Source: Syntrophaceae bacterium
GTDB taxonomy: Bacteria; Desulfobacterota; SM23-61
Direction of reading: 5' to 3'
Length of the DNA stretch: 22,982 nt
NCBI GenBank assembly: GCA_003154025.1
Contig: PMCE01000517.1
Location: 1-22,982, forward strand
Within the stretch, counting starts at the first letter, position 1, and each line of letters opens with the position of its first letter. The position numbers were made by a program, and so were the translations under genes. The notes under the pieces were generated by a model. It saw nothing but the letters and a program-made list of their open reading frames with translations, did not search any database and had not been told where the DNA came from. Positions 15,073-22,489 of the stretch are shown here, piece by piece.

Positions 15073-15116
15073 ATCCCAAATGGAATGGAAGAACCAAATC
15101 CTTTTAGGGCCGATAA

Positions 15117-16478
15117 ATGAAAATCGATGAATATAAAGAGATGCTGGAACTTATTTTGGATCATTCCCATGAGGGGGTTGTCCTGTGTGACTCCCAGGGG
15201 AAAATCCGGTATTTCAACCGGATCTACGGAGAAACTTTCAATTTAAGCCCCCAAAAGGATGTCGGGAAACACATAACGGAGATCTTTCCGGACGCCCGGA
15301 TTCCGATTGTCGCCCAAACTGGAATCCCCGAATTCGGTGAGATCTATCTTTGGAAAGGCCAGAAGTTGGTTGTCAATCGCATTCCGGTAAAAGAAAGAGG
15401 AAAAGTTGATGGGGTCATCACCCAGGTTTTGTTCCGCGATATTCAGGAGCTTCACGAACTGAACGAAAAGGTCAACTTTCTTCAGACAAAAATCATCAGC
15501 ATCGGAGCTGAGTTTCGGCAATATTTTCAGGCCAAATACACCCTGGATGACATCATCGGCGACAGTGACCAGATTCAGCAACTGAAGAGCCAAATCGTAA
15601 AACATGCTCAATCCTCCCTGCCAGTCTTAATTTTAGGAGAAAGCGGGACGGGGAAGGAGCTTTGCGCCCATGCCCTCCATCGCCTGAGCCCACGCTCCAG
15701 GCGCGCGTTTATGGTGATCAATTGCGCGGCCATTCCCAAAGAGTTGATGGAGTCCGAGCTATTTGGTTATGAACAAGGAGCCTTTACCGGAGCGGCTCAA
15801 AAGGGGAGGATTGGAAAGCTCGAGCTCGTCGAGGGAGGAACTCTCTTTTTCGACGAGATCGGCGACATGCCGCTTGAAATGCAGGCTAAAATTCTGCGTG
15901 TCATCGAAGAAAAAGAAGTGACCAAGGTTGGCGGAAGAAAGCCAGTCCCAGTCAATTTTGCCCTGATCGCCGCCACCAATCGCGATATAGAAGACCTGGT
16001 GCCAAAAGGAGCTTTTCGGTCGGACTTATACTACCGGATCAACACTTTTGTCCTGAAAATTCCCCCTCTTCGCGAACGCAAAGAGGATATTTTTTCAATT
16101 GTTCAACATCTGGTTTTCTCCTCTGAATGCAACCCTTCCAAAAAGCCAATCGCTTTTTCTGATGAGGTTCTTCAAAGCCTAGTGGACCATGACTGGCCAG
16201 GTAACATCCGGGAGCTTAAAAATCTCGTGAATTTTGCAGTCAATAACCTTGGCCGCGAGGAAAGGTTGATACAATTGAGCCACCTGCCCCTATCTTTTCT
16301 GAAGACAAGAAAGGAATCTTCTCTTTTGACCTCCCACTTGCCGTATAAAAAGGCGATGCTCAATCGGCAAAAAGAGATTATCCAGGAAGCCCTCAGGTCC
16401 ACTTCCGGGAATAAAATGGCCGCGGCAAAACTTTTGGGTATCTCTCGCTCCGTTCTATACGAAAAGCTTGATAGGTAA
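15117..16478 (+). CDS. PAS-domain sigma-54-dependent transcriptional activator
   Basis: A 453-residue bacterial enhancer-binding protein. An N-terminal PAS sensor domain (about 8-110, with GVVLCDSQGKIRYFNRI) is joined by a short coiled linker (108-130) to a AAA+ domain. The AAA+ part has Walker A GESGTGKE (174-181), the sigma-54-contacting GAFTGA loop (221-226), Walker B GTLFFDEIGD (241-250) and the sensor/arginine-finger segment FRSDLYYRIN with PPLRERKEDI. WPGNIREL (360-367) precedes a Fis-type helix-turn-helix at about 428-452 (NKMAAAKLLGISRSVLYEKL). All residues needed for ATP hydrolysis and sigma-54 contact are intact. PAS ligand or redox cofactor is unknown. The palindromes and -24/-12 promoter directly downstream of it (16547-16682) make the CoA-transferase its likely target. 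Confidence 0.95.
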   Translation: MKIDEYKEMLELILDHSHEGVVLCDSQGKIRYFNRIYGETFNLSPQKDVGKHITEIFPDARIPIVAQTGIPEFGEIYLWKGQKLVVNRIPVKERGKVDGVITQVLFRDIQELHELNEKVNFLQTKIISIGAEFRQYFQAKYTLDDIIGDSDQIQQLKSQIVKHAQSSLPVLILGESGTGKELCAHALHRLSPRSRRAFMVINCAAIPKELMESELFGYEQGAFTGAAQKGRIGKLELVEGGTLFFDEIGDMPLEMQAKILRVIEEKEVTKVGGRKPVPVNFALIAATNRDIEDLVPKGAFRSDLYYRINTFVLKIPPLRERKEDIFSIVQHLVFSSECNPSKKPIAFSDEVLQSLVDHDWPGNIRELKNLVNFAVNNLGREERLIQLSHLPLSFLKTRKESSLLTSHLPYKKAMLNRQKEIIQEALRSTSGNKMAAAKLLGISRSVLYEKLDR

Positions 16479-16546
16479 CCTTCTCGGACAGATTTCTTTG
16501 AGGCGGATAATTTCGTTAATTCTCATTCGGTAGGGGTGGCAGTAAG

Positions 16547-16595
16547 TGTCCGGAAAATTGGACATTTTACTTATTTTGTCCTGAAATCAGGACAA
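16547..16595 (+). promoter_or_regulatory. Paired palindromes, likely enhancer (UAS) for the sigma-54 activator
   Basis: Two related inverted repeats lie 11 bp apart: TGTCC-N8-GGACA (16547-16564) and TTGTCCTGA-N2-TCAGGACAA (16576-16595). Both share TGTCC/GGACA arms. They are centred about 84 and 114 bp upstream of the -24 GG at 16669-16670, the usual range for enhancer sites of Fis-type activators, and lie next to the gene of such an activator. Confidence 0.75.
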
Positions 16596-16667
16596 TAAAT
16601 CTCTACTCCTTTTCCTGATTTTTACATAATAATTTGAAATCATTAATTAAATTTTCACGGGACGCTA

Positions 16668-16683
16668 TGGTATTGATATTGCT
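16668..16683 (+). promoter_or_regulatory. Sigma-54 (-24/-12) promoter
   Basis: TGGTAT at 16668-16673 is followed by TGATA and TTGCT, so GG (16669-16670) and GC (16681-16682) are separated by exactly 10 bases, as in TGGCAC-N5-TTGCW. Transcription would start near 16694, giving a ~170-nt leader before the CoA-transferase ATG. The leader holds a 10-bp palindrome GGTAATTACC (16741-16750). Confidence 0.75.
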
Positions 16684-16864
16684 AAGCTTAAAGTTCATGT
16701 CTTTCTCTGAATGCCAAAAGACTGCAATTCCTAATCGGGTGGTAATTACCTAAGTAAAGCGATTTAGGGAGGGAAAGGGTAATAATCACCCGGGAATCTT
16801 CTCATTTAGGCCATTTTTAAAGCCGCAGGAATCTTGTAGCCTTGGCAAATAGCAGGGGGCCAAC

Positions 16865-18094
16865 ATGCAAAAACATCTCGAAGGAATTCGAGTCATTGAC
16901 TTGACGGCCTGGCTGGCTGGCCCCTTTGTCAGTTTAAACCTGTCCGCCATGGGAGCAGAAGTGATCAAAATCGAAAGGCCTAAGGCGGGAGACCCTTGCC
17001 GGTGGAATCCTCCTTTTGCCGGGCCGCAAGGGGTGAGCCATGTACGAAAGACGGATGAGGACACATCCCTCCTGTACCTAAAGCGCAATCGGGGCAAGAA
17101 GGGCATTTCCCTAAACCTGCAGAGTGAGCAGGGGAAGGAGATCTTCAGACAACTGGTCAAAAAGGGGGATGTGGTCATCGAGAATTTCGCCCCTGGAACG
17201 ATGGAGCGATTGGGATTTGACTATCCCCAGCTCAAAGCGATCAATCCCAGAATCATATACTGTTCCATATCCGGATATGGTCAAAACGGACCTTACCGCG
17301 ACCGGACAGCCTTCGACCTGACGATCCAGGGGATGAGCGGCATTATGGGAGTTACGGGCTTCCCCGATGGTCCGCCGACCCGCTGTGGCGCCTGGATTGG
17401 CGACATGATTCCCGCGCTTTACGGAGTTTGCGGGATCTTAGCCGCATTGGCCTCGCGGGAAAAAACAGGCCAGGGGGAAAGGATCGACATATCCATGCAG
17501 GATAGCTGTTTTTCTTTGATCATGGACGAGGCATTGGACCTCCATCTCGCCCTGGGGATTCCCATGCGAACCGGAAACCGCAACCCCAGGTTAGCCCCCT
17601 GGAATGTATACCCGGCAGTGGATGGACACCTGGCTATTTGCGTGGCCACCAACGAACAATGGATGGCATTTTTGGAGGCCATCGGGCGGGAGGATTTGAA
17701 GGAAGACCCGCGTTTCAAGAATCCGGAGGGCCGTTTCAAGCATTCTGACGAGGTGGAAATCGTGGTGAAAGAATGGCTCAAAGGTCTAACCAAGGAAGGC
17801 GCCCTAAGAACCTTGCGGGCCAAGAAGGTGCCCTGCGATCCGGTTCCCGAGCCTCCTGAAGTTTTGGAAGATCCCCAATTGAAGTTCAGGGGGATGATGC
17901 CAGAACTTCTTCACCCCCATAGCGGCCCGACAGGCCTCAAGGCAGCCGGTTTCCCCATTCATTTTTCCGATCTCCCGGGTGGATTTTCGAGCCCCGCTCC
18001 ATCCATCGGCCAGCATAACCGGGAAGTTTATGGAGGCATCTTAGGCATTTCGGATGCCGAAATGGAAAAGCTGACGAGCGAGGGAATCATTTGA
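16865..18094 (+). CDS. CaiB/BaiF family (family III) CoA-transferase
   Basis: A 409-residue family III CoA-transferase. These enzymes move CoA between carboxylic acids in the cytosol, usually to activate a substrate for degradation. The N-terminus LEGIRVIDLTAWLAGPFVS and LSAMGAEVIKIERP is the family signature. The catalytic Asp is D151 in RDRTAFDLTIQGMSG, in the expected context after SGYGQNGPY. NRGKKGISLNL (75-85), VVIENFAPGTMERLG (103-117) and GERIDISMQD are also typical. GGGGG (16854-16858) gives a ribosome site. It stands directly behind the sigma-54 promoter and enhancer pair and before an ABC importer, so it probably activates the imported carboxylate, which is inference. Substrate cannot be told from sequence. 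No defects were seen. Confidence 0.93.
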   Translation: MQKHLEGIRVIDLTAWLAGPFVSLNLSAMGAEVIKIERPKAGDPCRWNPPFAGPQGVSHVRKTDEDTSLLYLKRNRGKKGISLNLQSEQGKEIFRQLVKKGDVVIENFAPGTMERLGFDYPQLKAINPRIIYCSISGYGQNGPYRDRTAFDLTIQGMSGIMGVTGFPDGPPTRCGAWIGDMIPALYGVCGILAALASREKTGQGERIDISMQDSCFSLIMDEALDLHLALGIPMRTGNRNPRLAPWNVYPAVDGHLAICVATNEQWMAFLEAIGREDLKEDPRFKNPEGRFKHSDEVEIVVKEWLKGLTKEGALRTLRAKKVPCDPVPEPPEVLEDPQLKFRGMMPELLHPHSGPTGLKAAGFPIHFSDLPGGFSSPAPSIGQHNREVYGGILGISDAEMEKLTSEGII

Positions 18095-18196
18095 AAAAAG
18101 GGGGGGTACAGAAATTGAATATTTTTGAAGAAGTCACCTCACCCGAGCTTCTCATCGCCTTCTATTATTCTCCCGACAAAGAATGAGGAGGGAGTC

Positions 18197-18446
18197 ATGA
18201 AAAATGGTTCGCTGGGTAGAGTCTATGATCTGTCCGTCCTGTTGATCATCGCCCTCATTCTTTTCAGCCTCCCGGTTTCCACCTTAGCCCAAACCACGCC
18301 CCTGAAAGCCATTCTCAATGTTCCCTGGGGACCTCCTATTTAATGGTCATGGGACGGCTGAAGCAGCAATTGTAATTTCGGGTGTCCTCCAGGGAGGTAA
18401 ACCCCCGATTCATGAATTGACGAAACAGTTACTTGAGGCAACCTAA
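18197..18446 (+). pseudogene. Collapsed periplasmic binding-protein gene (signal peptide plus tail)
   Basis: ATG 18197 has an excellent GAGGAGGGAG ribosome site and encodes a clear signal peptide (basic start, LLIIALILFSLPVS core, TLAQ cleavage site), followed by TTPLKAILNVPWGPPI and a TAA at 18341-18343, only 48 residues in all. A different frame then runs without stop, reading GHGTAEAAIVISGVLQGGKP and PIHELTKQLLEAT before the TAA at 18444-18446, which looks like a protein C-terminus. The simplest reading is an exported binding protein whose middle was deleted, leaving both ends out of frame. The family cannot be named from so little. It sits where a solute-binding protein would be expected, just before the intact one, so it may be a redundant former copy. 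A free 48-residue peptide is the alternative. Confidence 0.5.
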
Positions 18447-18473
18447 AATATTTTCGAAAATTTGGCTTAGGTT
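18440..18473. terminator. Hairpin after the collapsed gene
   Basis: AACCTAA (18440-18446) pairs with TTAGGTT (18467-18473), and the loop contains the palindrome ATTTTCGAAAAT (18450-18461). The left arm overlaps the stop of the remnant tail. There is no U-tract after the outer arm, so termination is uncertain; an operator is equally possible. The following 200 bp to the next gene show no other feature. Confidence 0.35.
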
Positions 18474-18675
18474 CCCGAAAAAAATCAATAAACCCTCAAG
18501 AGGGGAAGAATCAATTCTCCAGACTTGAATTTAGGCTAAATCAAAGAGCCAAAATGAGTGCGTCGAAGGGGGGTGCTTTAGAAATAAAAAAATGGCAGTT
18601 ACCAAAAACCAATGGCGGGGTTTACAGGCAAAACTCTAGAAATCTGCGCAATCTTAACAAAAAGGGGGGATCAGT

Positions 18676-19656
18676 ATGAAGAAGCTGGTTATTTTTTGGA
18701 TTCTGTTTGGTTTTTTAGCAAGCTTGATGATCGCCGGGAATGGAATGGCGGCCGAGAAAATTAAGCTCACCTTGGCCAGAATGACAGCCACGGAAATTCT
18801 CCTGCCCTTGGATTTAGCGCTAAACAAGGGGTATTTTGACCAGGAAGGGATCACCCTCGAGCAAAAGACATTTATCAACGGGCCTACCTTGATGATGGCC
18901 ATGGCCAACGGCGAACTGAGTTTGGGAGCCGGGGTGGGCTTTACCCCTGTGCTCCAAGCGGTATCCCAGGGAGCGGATGCCATGATTGTGGCCTCGGACC
19001 TCAAGAACAATGCTCCTGTGGTGGCCGGTGGACACATTAAAACATTTAAGGACCTCGATGGGAAAACGATGGGTACCCCGGGTCTGGGGACGATTCAAAA
19101 TACTATGTTGAACATGGCCGCAGAGAAATATGGGATCAAGTTCAAAAAACTTCTTCATGGGAAGATAACGGATTTGGCGGTTTTTTTAGAGAAGGGCGAA
19201 ATCGATGGTCTTACGGGCTGGGAGTGGATCCTAGCGGATTCAGTGAATCGGGTAAAGGGCGCTCATTATGTTCTGGTCCATCCCGTGATCAAGGATGCGG
19301 AGAGCTGTGGAACCGTTTTTTACGGGAAGCTCTATCGGGAAAACCCAGACGTGGTGAAACGGTATATGCGGGCCTGGCTCAAAGGGGTGAAATATTTCAA
19401 TGAGAATCGGTCTGAAGCCATGGCTTTTATGACCAAAGCGATCAACCGGCCAGGAAAAGTCGCCGAAATGGCCCTGGAAGCCGCAACCGTTAATAAACCC
19501 GATGTGGATTTTAGCAGTGTCAAATTTGCCGTCCAGGATGCCATCAATACCGGAAAAATCAAAAAGGAGGTAGTCCCGGATATTGACCAATTCATGAACA
19601 AATATATCGACCAAAATGTCTTAAAAGAGTTAAAGAAAGAAGTTGGGCTGCCCTGA
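18676..19656 (+). CDS. ABC transporter substrate-binding protein (SsuA/NMT1-like)
   Basis: A 326-residue periplasmic binding protein of the NitT/TauT/NMT1-like group. The signal peptide is clear: MKK, a long hydrophobic core, and cleavage after about AMAA (residue 26) before EKIKLTLARM. Family landmarks are LDLALNKGYFDQEGITLE (entry strand and first helix), ANGELSLGAGVGFTPVLQAVSQGAD, FKDLDGKTMGTPGLGTIQN and GEIDGLTGWEWILAD. The single Cys lies in DAESCGTVFYG. It is not a lipoprotein. GGGGGG at 18663-18668 before the ATG serves as ribosome site. Permeases and ATPases of the same class follow, so it is the receptor of this importer. These proteins bind sulfonates, nitrate, pyrimidine precursors or aromatic and short acids; the ligand here is unknown. 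The CoA-transferase suggests a carboxylate. Confidence 0.93.
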   Translation: MKKLVIFWILFGFLASLMIAGNGMAAEKIKLTLARMTATEILLPLDLALNKGYFDQEGITLEQKTFINGPTLMMAMANGELSLGAGVGFTPVLQAVSQGADAMIVASDLKNNAPVVAGGHIKTFKDLDGKTMGTPGLGTIQNTMLNMAAEKYGIKFKKLLHGKITDLAVFLEKGEIDGLTGWEWILADSVNRVKGAHYVLVHPVIKDAESCGTVFYGKLYRENPDVVKRYMRAWLKGVKYFNENRSEAMAFMTKAINRPGKVAEMALEAATVNKPDVDFSSVKFAVQDAINTGKIKKEVVPDIDQFMNKYIDQNVLKELKKEVGLP

Positions 19657-19797
19657 GAGGTCTTGAAGCCCGGGAGCGGTCCCCCCGTTGATCGCTTCCG
19701 TCCATTGCCCTCGGGAGAACCTCTAGGCATCTTAAGGGGGCCTGCTCCCGAACGTATTGGCCAGTCTTTTTGGAAAACCCAAAGCGGAGTTTAGCGA

Positions 19798-20634
19798 ATG
19801 GAATCACAGGCGTCGGAAGTTCCCGTACAGCCGCCCCCAATCGCCTCGACCCAGGTTGCCTTCGCCAATCTGCGGAAGGTCTTCTATAATTTTTTGTCCA
19901 TCGCCATATTCGTCGTCATTTGGAAAATTATCCTGAGCCTTGTTCACGCGACCTATTTTCCTACTCCCGAAGGAATGGTCAAGGCGGCGGTCGAATTGAT
20001 CCTAAAAGGGGATCTGGAAGGGTATTCCCTGGCCGCCCATGTGTGGGCCAGTTTCACCAAAGTGCTGTTTGGGTTCGGCGTGGCCTTGTTTACGGGAGTC
20101 TCCCTGGGGATGATCATGGGGTTGTATCCCATTATTTACTCAGCCGCGAAGATCATCATTGAGCCCCTGCGGTTCATCCCCCCCGTCGGCTGGGTTCCGA
20201 TGGCCATTGTCCTGCTTTCTGGTTTTTCCCGGTTTGCTTTCATCATTTGGCTGGGGGCGTTCTTCCCCATATTCATCAGCGTCTTGACCAGCATCCCCAA
20301 GGTGGACCCCGTGGCCAAAGATGTGGTCAAGGTCTATGGGGGAAAACGGTGGCAAATCATCAAGAAGATCGTGATTCCTTCCGTCATGCCGGAAATACTT
20401 GCGGGGGCAAGGATCAGCATCGGGGCTTCTTGGATGTGCATCGTAGCGGCCGAAATGATCGCCGGCGAATCCACGGGATTGGGACGGTTGATCCTGAAGT
20501 ACGCCGACCTGCTGATGACCAATGAGGTGGTGGCCGGAATGGTATTCATCGGAATCATCGGGTTAGGATGCAACGAGGTCATTTTGCGTATTGAAAAACA
20601 TCTGTTCAAATGGCGGACGCGAATCACCTTATGA
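19798..20634 (+). CDS. ABC transporter permease 1 (SsuC/TauC-like)
   Basis: A 278-residue inner-membrane permease of the binding-protein-dependent transport family. About six hydrophobic segments follow a short cytosolic N-terminus. The EAA loop that docks the ATPase is visible as DVVKVYGGKRWQIIKKIVIP followed by SVMPEILAGARISIG. FIPPVGWVPMAIVLLSGFSR and IIWLGAFFPIFISV are typical of SsuC/TauC homologues. GGAG lies 9 bases before the ATG. It is closely similar in length and motif order to permease 2 (20844-21698), so the pair arose by duplication. Two different permeases in one importer imply a heterodimeric channel, unlike the usual SsuC homodimer. A 141-bp gap separates it from the binding protein. 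Confidence 0.92.
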   Translation: MESQASEVPVQPPPIASTQVAFANLRKVFYNFLSIAIFVVIWKIILSLVHATYFPTPEGMVKAAVELILKGDLEGYSLAAHVWASFTKVLFGFGVALFTGVSLGMIMGLYPIIYSAAKIIIEPLRFIPPVGWVPMAIVLLSGFSRFAFIIWLGAFFPIFISVLTSIPKVDPVAKDVVKVYGGKRWQIIKKIVIPSVMPEILAGARISIGASWMCIVAAEMIAGESTGLGRLILKYADLLMTNEVVAGMVFIGIIGLGCNEVILRIEKHLFKWRTRITL

Positions 20635-20641
20635 CCCTCTG

Positions 20642-20711
20642 ACCCCGGGCTGCGCTTCGGGGTATTCTTTGAAGGAACCGCCGTTCACCCCCTCCCCGTC
20701 GAGGGGGAGGG
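20642..20711. repeat. Two tandem GC-rich hairpins between the permeases
   Basis: ACCCCG (20642-20647) pairs with CGGGGT (20658-20663), and CCCTCCCC (20690-20697) pairs with GGGGAGGG (20704-20711) around a 6-nt loop. The second resembles a common dispersed C/G-run hairpin found in many genomes. They sit in a 209-bp gap inside an operon, where they could stabilise or attenuate the mRNA. Confidence 0.45.
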
Positions 20712-20843
20712 TTGCGGGGGATTCAAAAGGAAGTGACTTCGGAGGGGATGGTGAAAATGGCTGGCAAACGGGTAAGGATCGGAGCCTTCTCCATCGGGCC
20801 CCGCTGCGGCCGTTCGTGAGTTGGTTGAGCAAGGGAGAAGAAG

Positions 20844-21698
20844 ATGGCCAAGGCAGAAACCGCGCCGGTGGACGCGAGTCAAATTCGTGAGCTGAAAAAT
20901 AGAATCGGGAACTCCAGCCGGGTTTCGAAAAGGCTGAGAATCTATACCTACAATATGATCACCATAGGCATATTTCTGATGGCCTGGGCCATCATTCAGA
21001 ACACCACGACATCGTCCTATTTCCCGACGATCGCCGGAGTCGGAAAAGCGGCTGTGGAACTGGTCACCAAGGGGGACAACCAGGGATTTTCCCTGATCGA
21101 GCATGCCTGGGCAAGTTCCTTGCGGGTCTTATGCGGGTTCGGTCTGGCGTTGGTCATGGGGGTGACCTTGGGTCTGCTCATGGGGTTATATCCGTCCATT
21201 TACGAGAACTCCAAGGTGATCATCGAGCCCATTCGCTTCATCCCCCCGATTGCCTGGATCCCCATGGCCATGGTCTTGCTCCGGGGTTTCACCCGCTATG
21301 TGTTCATCATCTGGGTCGGGGCGTTCTTCCCGATCTTCATCAGCGTGTTGACGAGCATCCCCCGGGTTGAAACGATATTGAAGGATTCCGTGAAGGTCTA
21401 CGGGGGATCGCGCTGGGATATCCTTAAAAAAATTGTCATTCCCTCGGTGACCCCGGAAATTCTCGCCGGGGCCAGGATTGGTTTGGGCGATTCCTGGATG
21501 TGTATCGTGGCTGCCGAAATGATCGGCGGGGAACCGGTCGGAGTGGGACGTCTGATTCTGAAATATGCGGATTTATTAAATATGAATTTCGTCGTTGTGG
21601 GGATGATCCTGGTCGGGGTAATCGGTTTCGCCTGCAATGAAGTGGTCCTGCAAATTGAAAGGCGCCTGTTTCGCTGGCGTTCCCAGATAACGCTGTAA
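20844..21698 (+). CDS. ABC transporter permease 2 (paralogue of permease 1)
   Basis: A 284-residue permease of the same family, with about six membrane segments. The EAA loop is DSVKVYGGSRWDILKKIVIP followed by SVTPEILAGARIGLG. FIPPIAWIPMAMVLLRGFTR, IIWVGAFFPIFISVLTSIPR, IVAAEMIGGEPVGVGRLILK and the C-terminal CNEVVLQIERRLFRWRSQITL are nearly the same as in permease 1, while the N-terminal 45 residues differ. GGGAG lies 8 nt before the ATG. It is followed after 23 bp by the first ATPase gene. The shared docking loop suggests both permeases use the same or paired ATPases. Confidence 0.92.
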   Translation: MAKAETAPVDASQIRELKNRIGNSSRVSKRLRIYTYNMITIGIFLMAWAIIQNTTTSSYFPTIAGVGKAAVELVTKGDNQGFSLIEHAWASSLRVLCGFGLALVMGVTLGLLMGLYPSIYENSKVIIEPIRFIPPIAWIPMAMVLLRGFTRYVFIIWVGAFFPIFISVLTSIPRVETILKDSVKVYGGSRWDILKKIVIPSVTPEILAGARIGLGDSWMCIVAAEMIGGEPVGVGRLILKYADLLNMNFVVVGMILVGVIGFACNEVVLQIERRLFRWRSQITL

Positions 21699-21721
21699 TT
21701 CTCTTTCAGGAGAAAATTGAC

Positions 21722-22489
21722 ATGCCCGTCGGCAAACCCAAAATTGAAGTGGATGTGGCCCATCGCTATGACCGTTTGCTGGTTCTCGATCGTATTCAAT
21801 TTGATGTTTATGAGAATGAGTTCCTCTGCCTTTTAGGACCCAGCGGATGCGGGAAAACAACCATGGCCAATCTTATTGCCGGCCTCCTGAAACCCAGTGC
21901 GGGGTTCGTGAAATTGGATGGGGAGCCTGTCAATCCTCAAAAACATAACATTTCTTATGTTTTTCAAGCACGCTCTTGTTTACCCTGGAGGACGGTCAAA
22001 GATAATGTAAAAATCGCCCTGGAAATTAAGGGGATATCCGGACCCGTGGCCGAGGAAAAAATAGCGAATGTTTTGCAGATCGTTGGGCTGAAGGGATTCG
22101 AGAATTACTTTCCGAACCAGATCTCCGGGGGCATGAAACAAAGAGTGGCCATCGCTCGGGCTTTCTCGGTGGAGAGTGATTTATTGATATTGGATGAGCC
22201 TTTTGGTTCGCTGGACGCCCAGACTCGGTATGTAATGCAAACGGAAGTTCTGCGGATATGTGAAAAAATGAAAAGAACCGTAATCTTCATCACGAACAAT
22301 ATTGAAGAATCGGTTTTTTTGGCTGACCGGCTAATCGTTTTTTCCAGCGTTCCGGCGAAAATCATTAAAGAAATAAACGTCAAGCTGCCCAGGCCACGGA
22401 ATTTGATTCATCCGGAGTTTCTGAGCCTAAGAACTTCGATCAGCAAGCTTGCGGATATATCCCCGGATGTGGCGGGAGGTTCCCGTTGA
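21722..22489 (+). CDS. ABC transporter ATP-binding protein 1 (SsuB/TauB-like, switch His replaced)
   Basis: A 255-residue importer ATPase. Walker A is GPSGCGKT (39-46), the Q-loop Gln is Q82 (YVFQARSCLPW), the signature is ISGGMKQ (134-140), Walker B is LLILDEPFG (154-162) with D158 and E159, and the D-loop is SLDAQ. The switch (H-loop) position reads ITNNIEE (190-196), with N192 where THD is usual in this family, so the His that supports hydrolysis is absent. AGGAGA (21709-21714) gives a ribosome site. Its TGA overlaps the TTG start of the second ATPase by 2 bases, so the two are translationally coupled. With a paralogous partner it may form a heterodimer in which one site is weak; this is inference. 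Confidence 0.92.
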   Translation: MPVGKPKIEVDVAHRYDRLLVLDRIQFDVYENEFLCLLGPSGCGKTTMANLIAGLLKPSAGFVKLDGEPVNPQKHNISYVFQARSCLPWRTVKDNVKIALEIKGISGPVAEEKIANVLQIVGLKGFENYFPNQISGGMKQRVAIARAFSVESDLLILDEPFGSLDAQTRYVMQTEVLRICEKMKRTVIFITNNIEESVFLADRLIVFSSVPAKIIKEINVKLPRPRNLIHPEFLSLRTSISKLADISPDVAGGSR

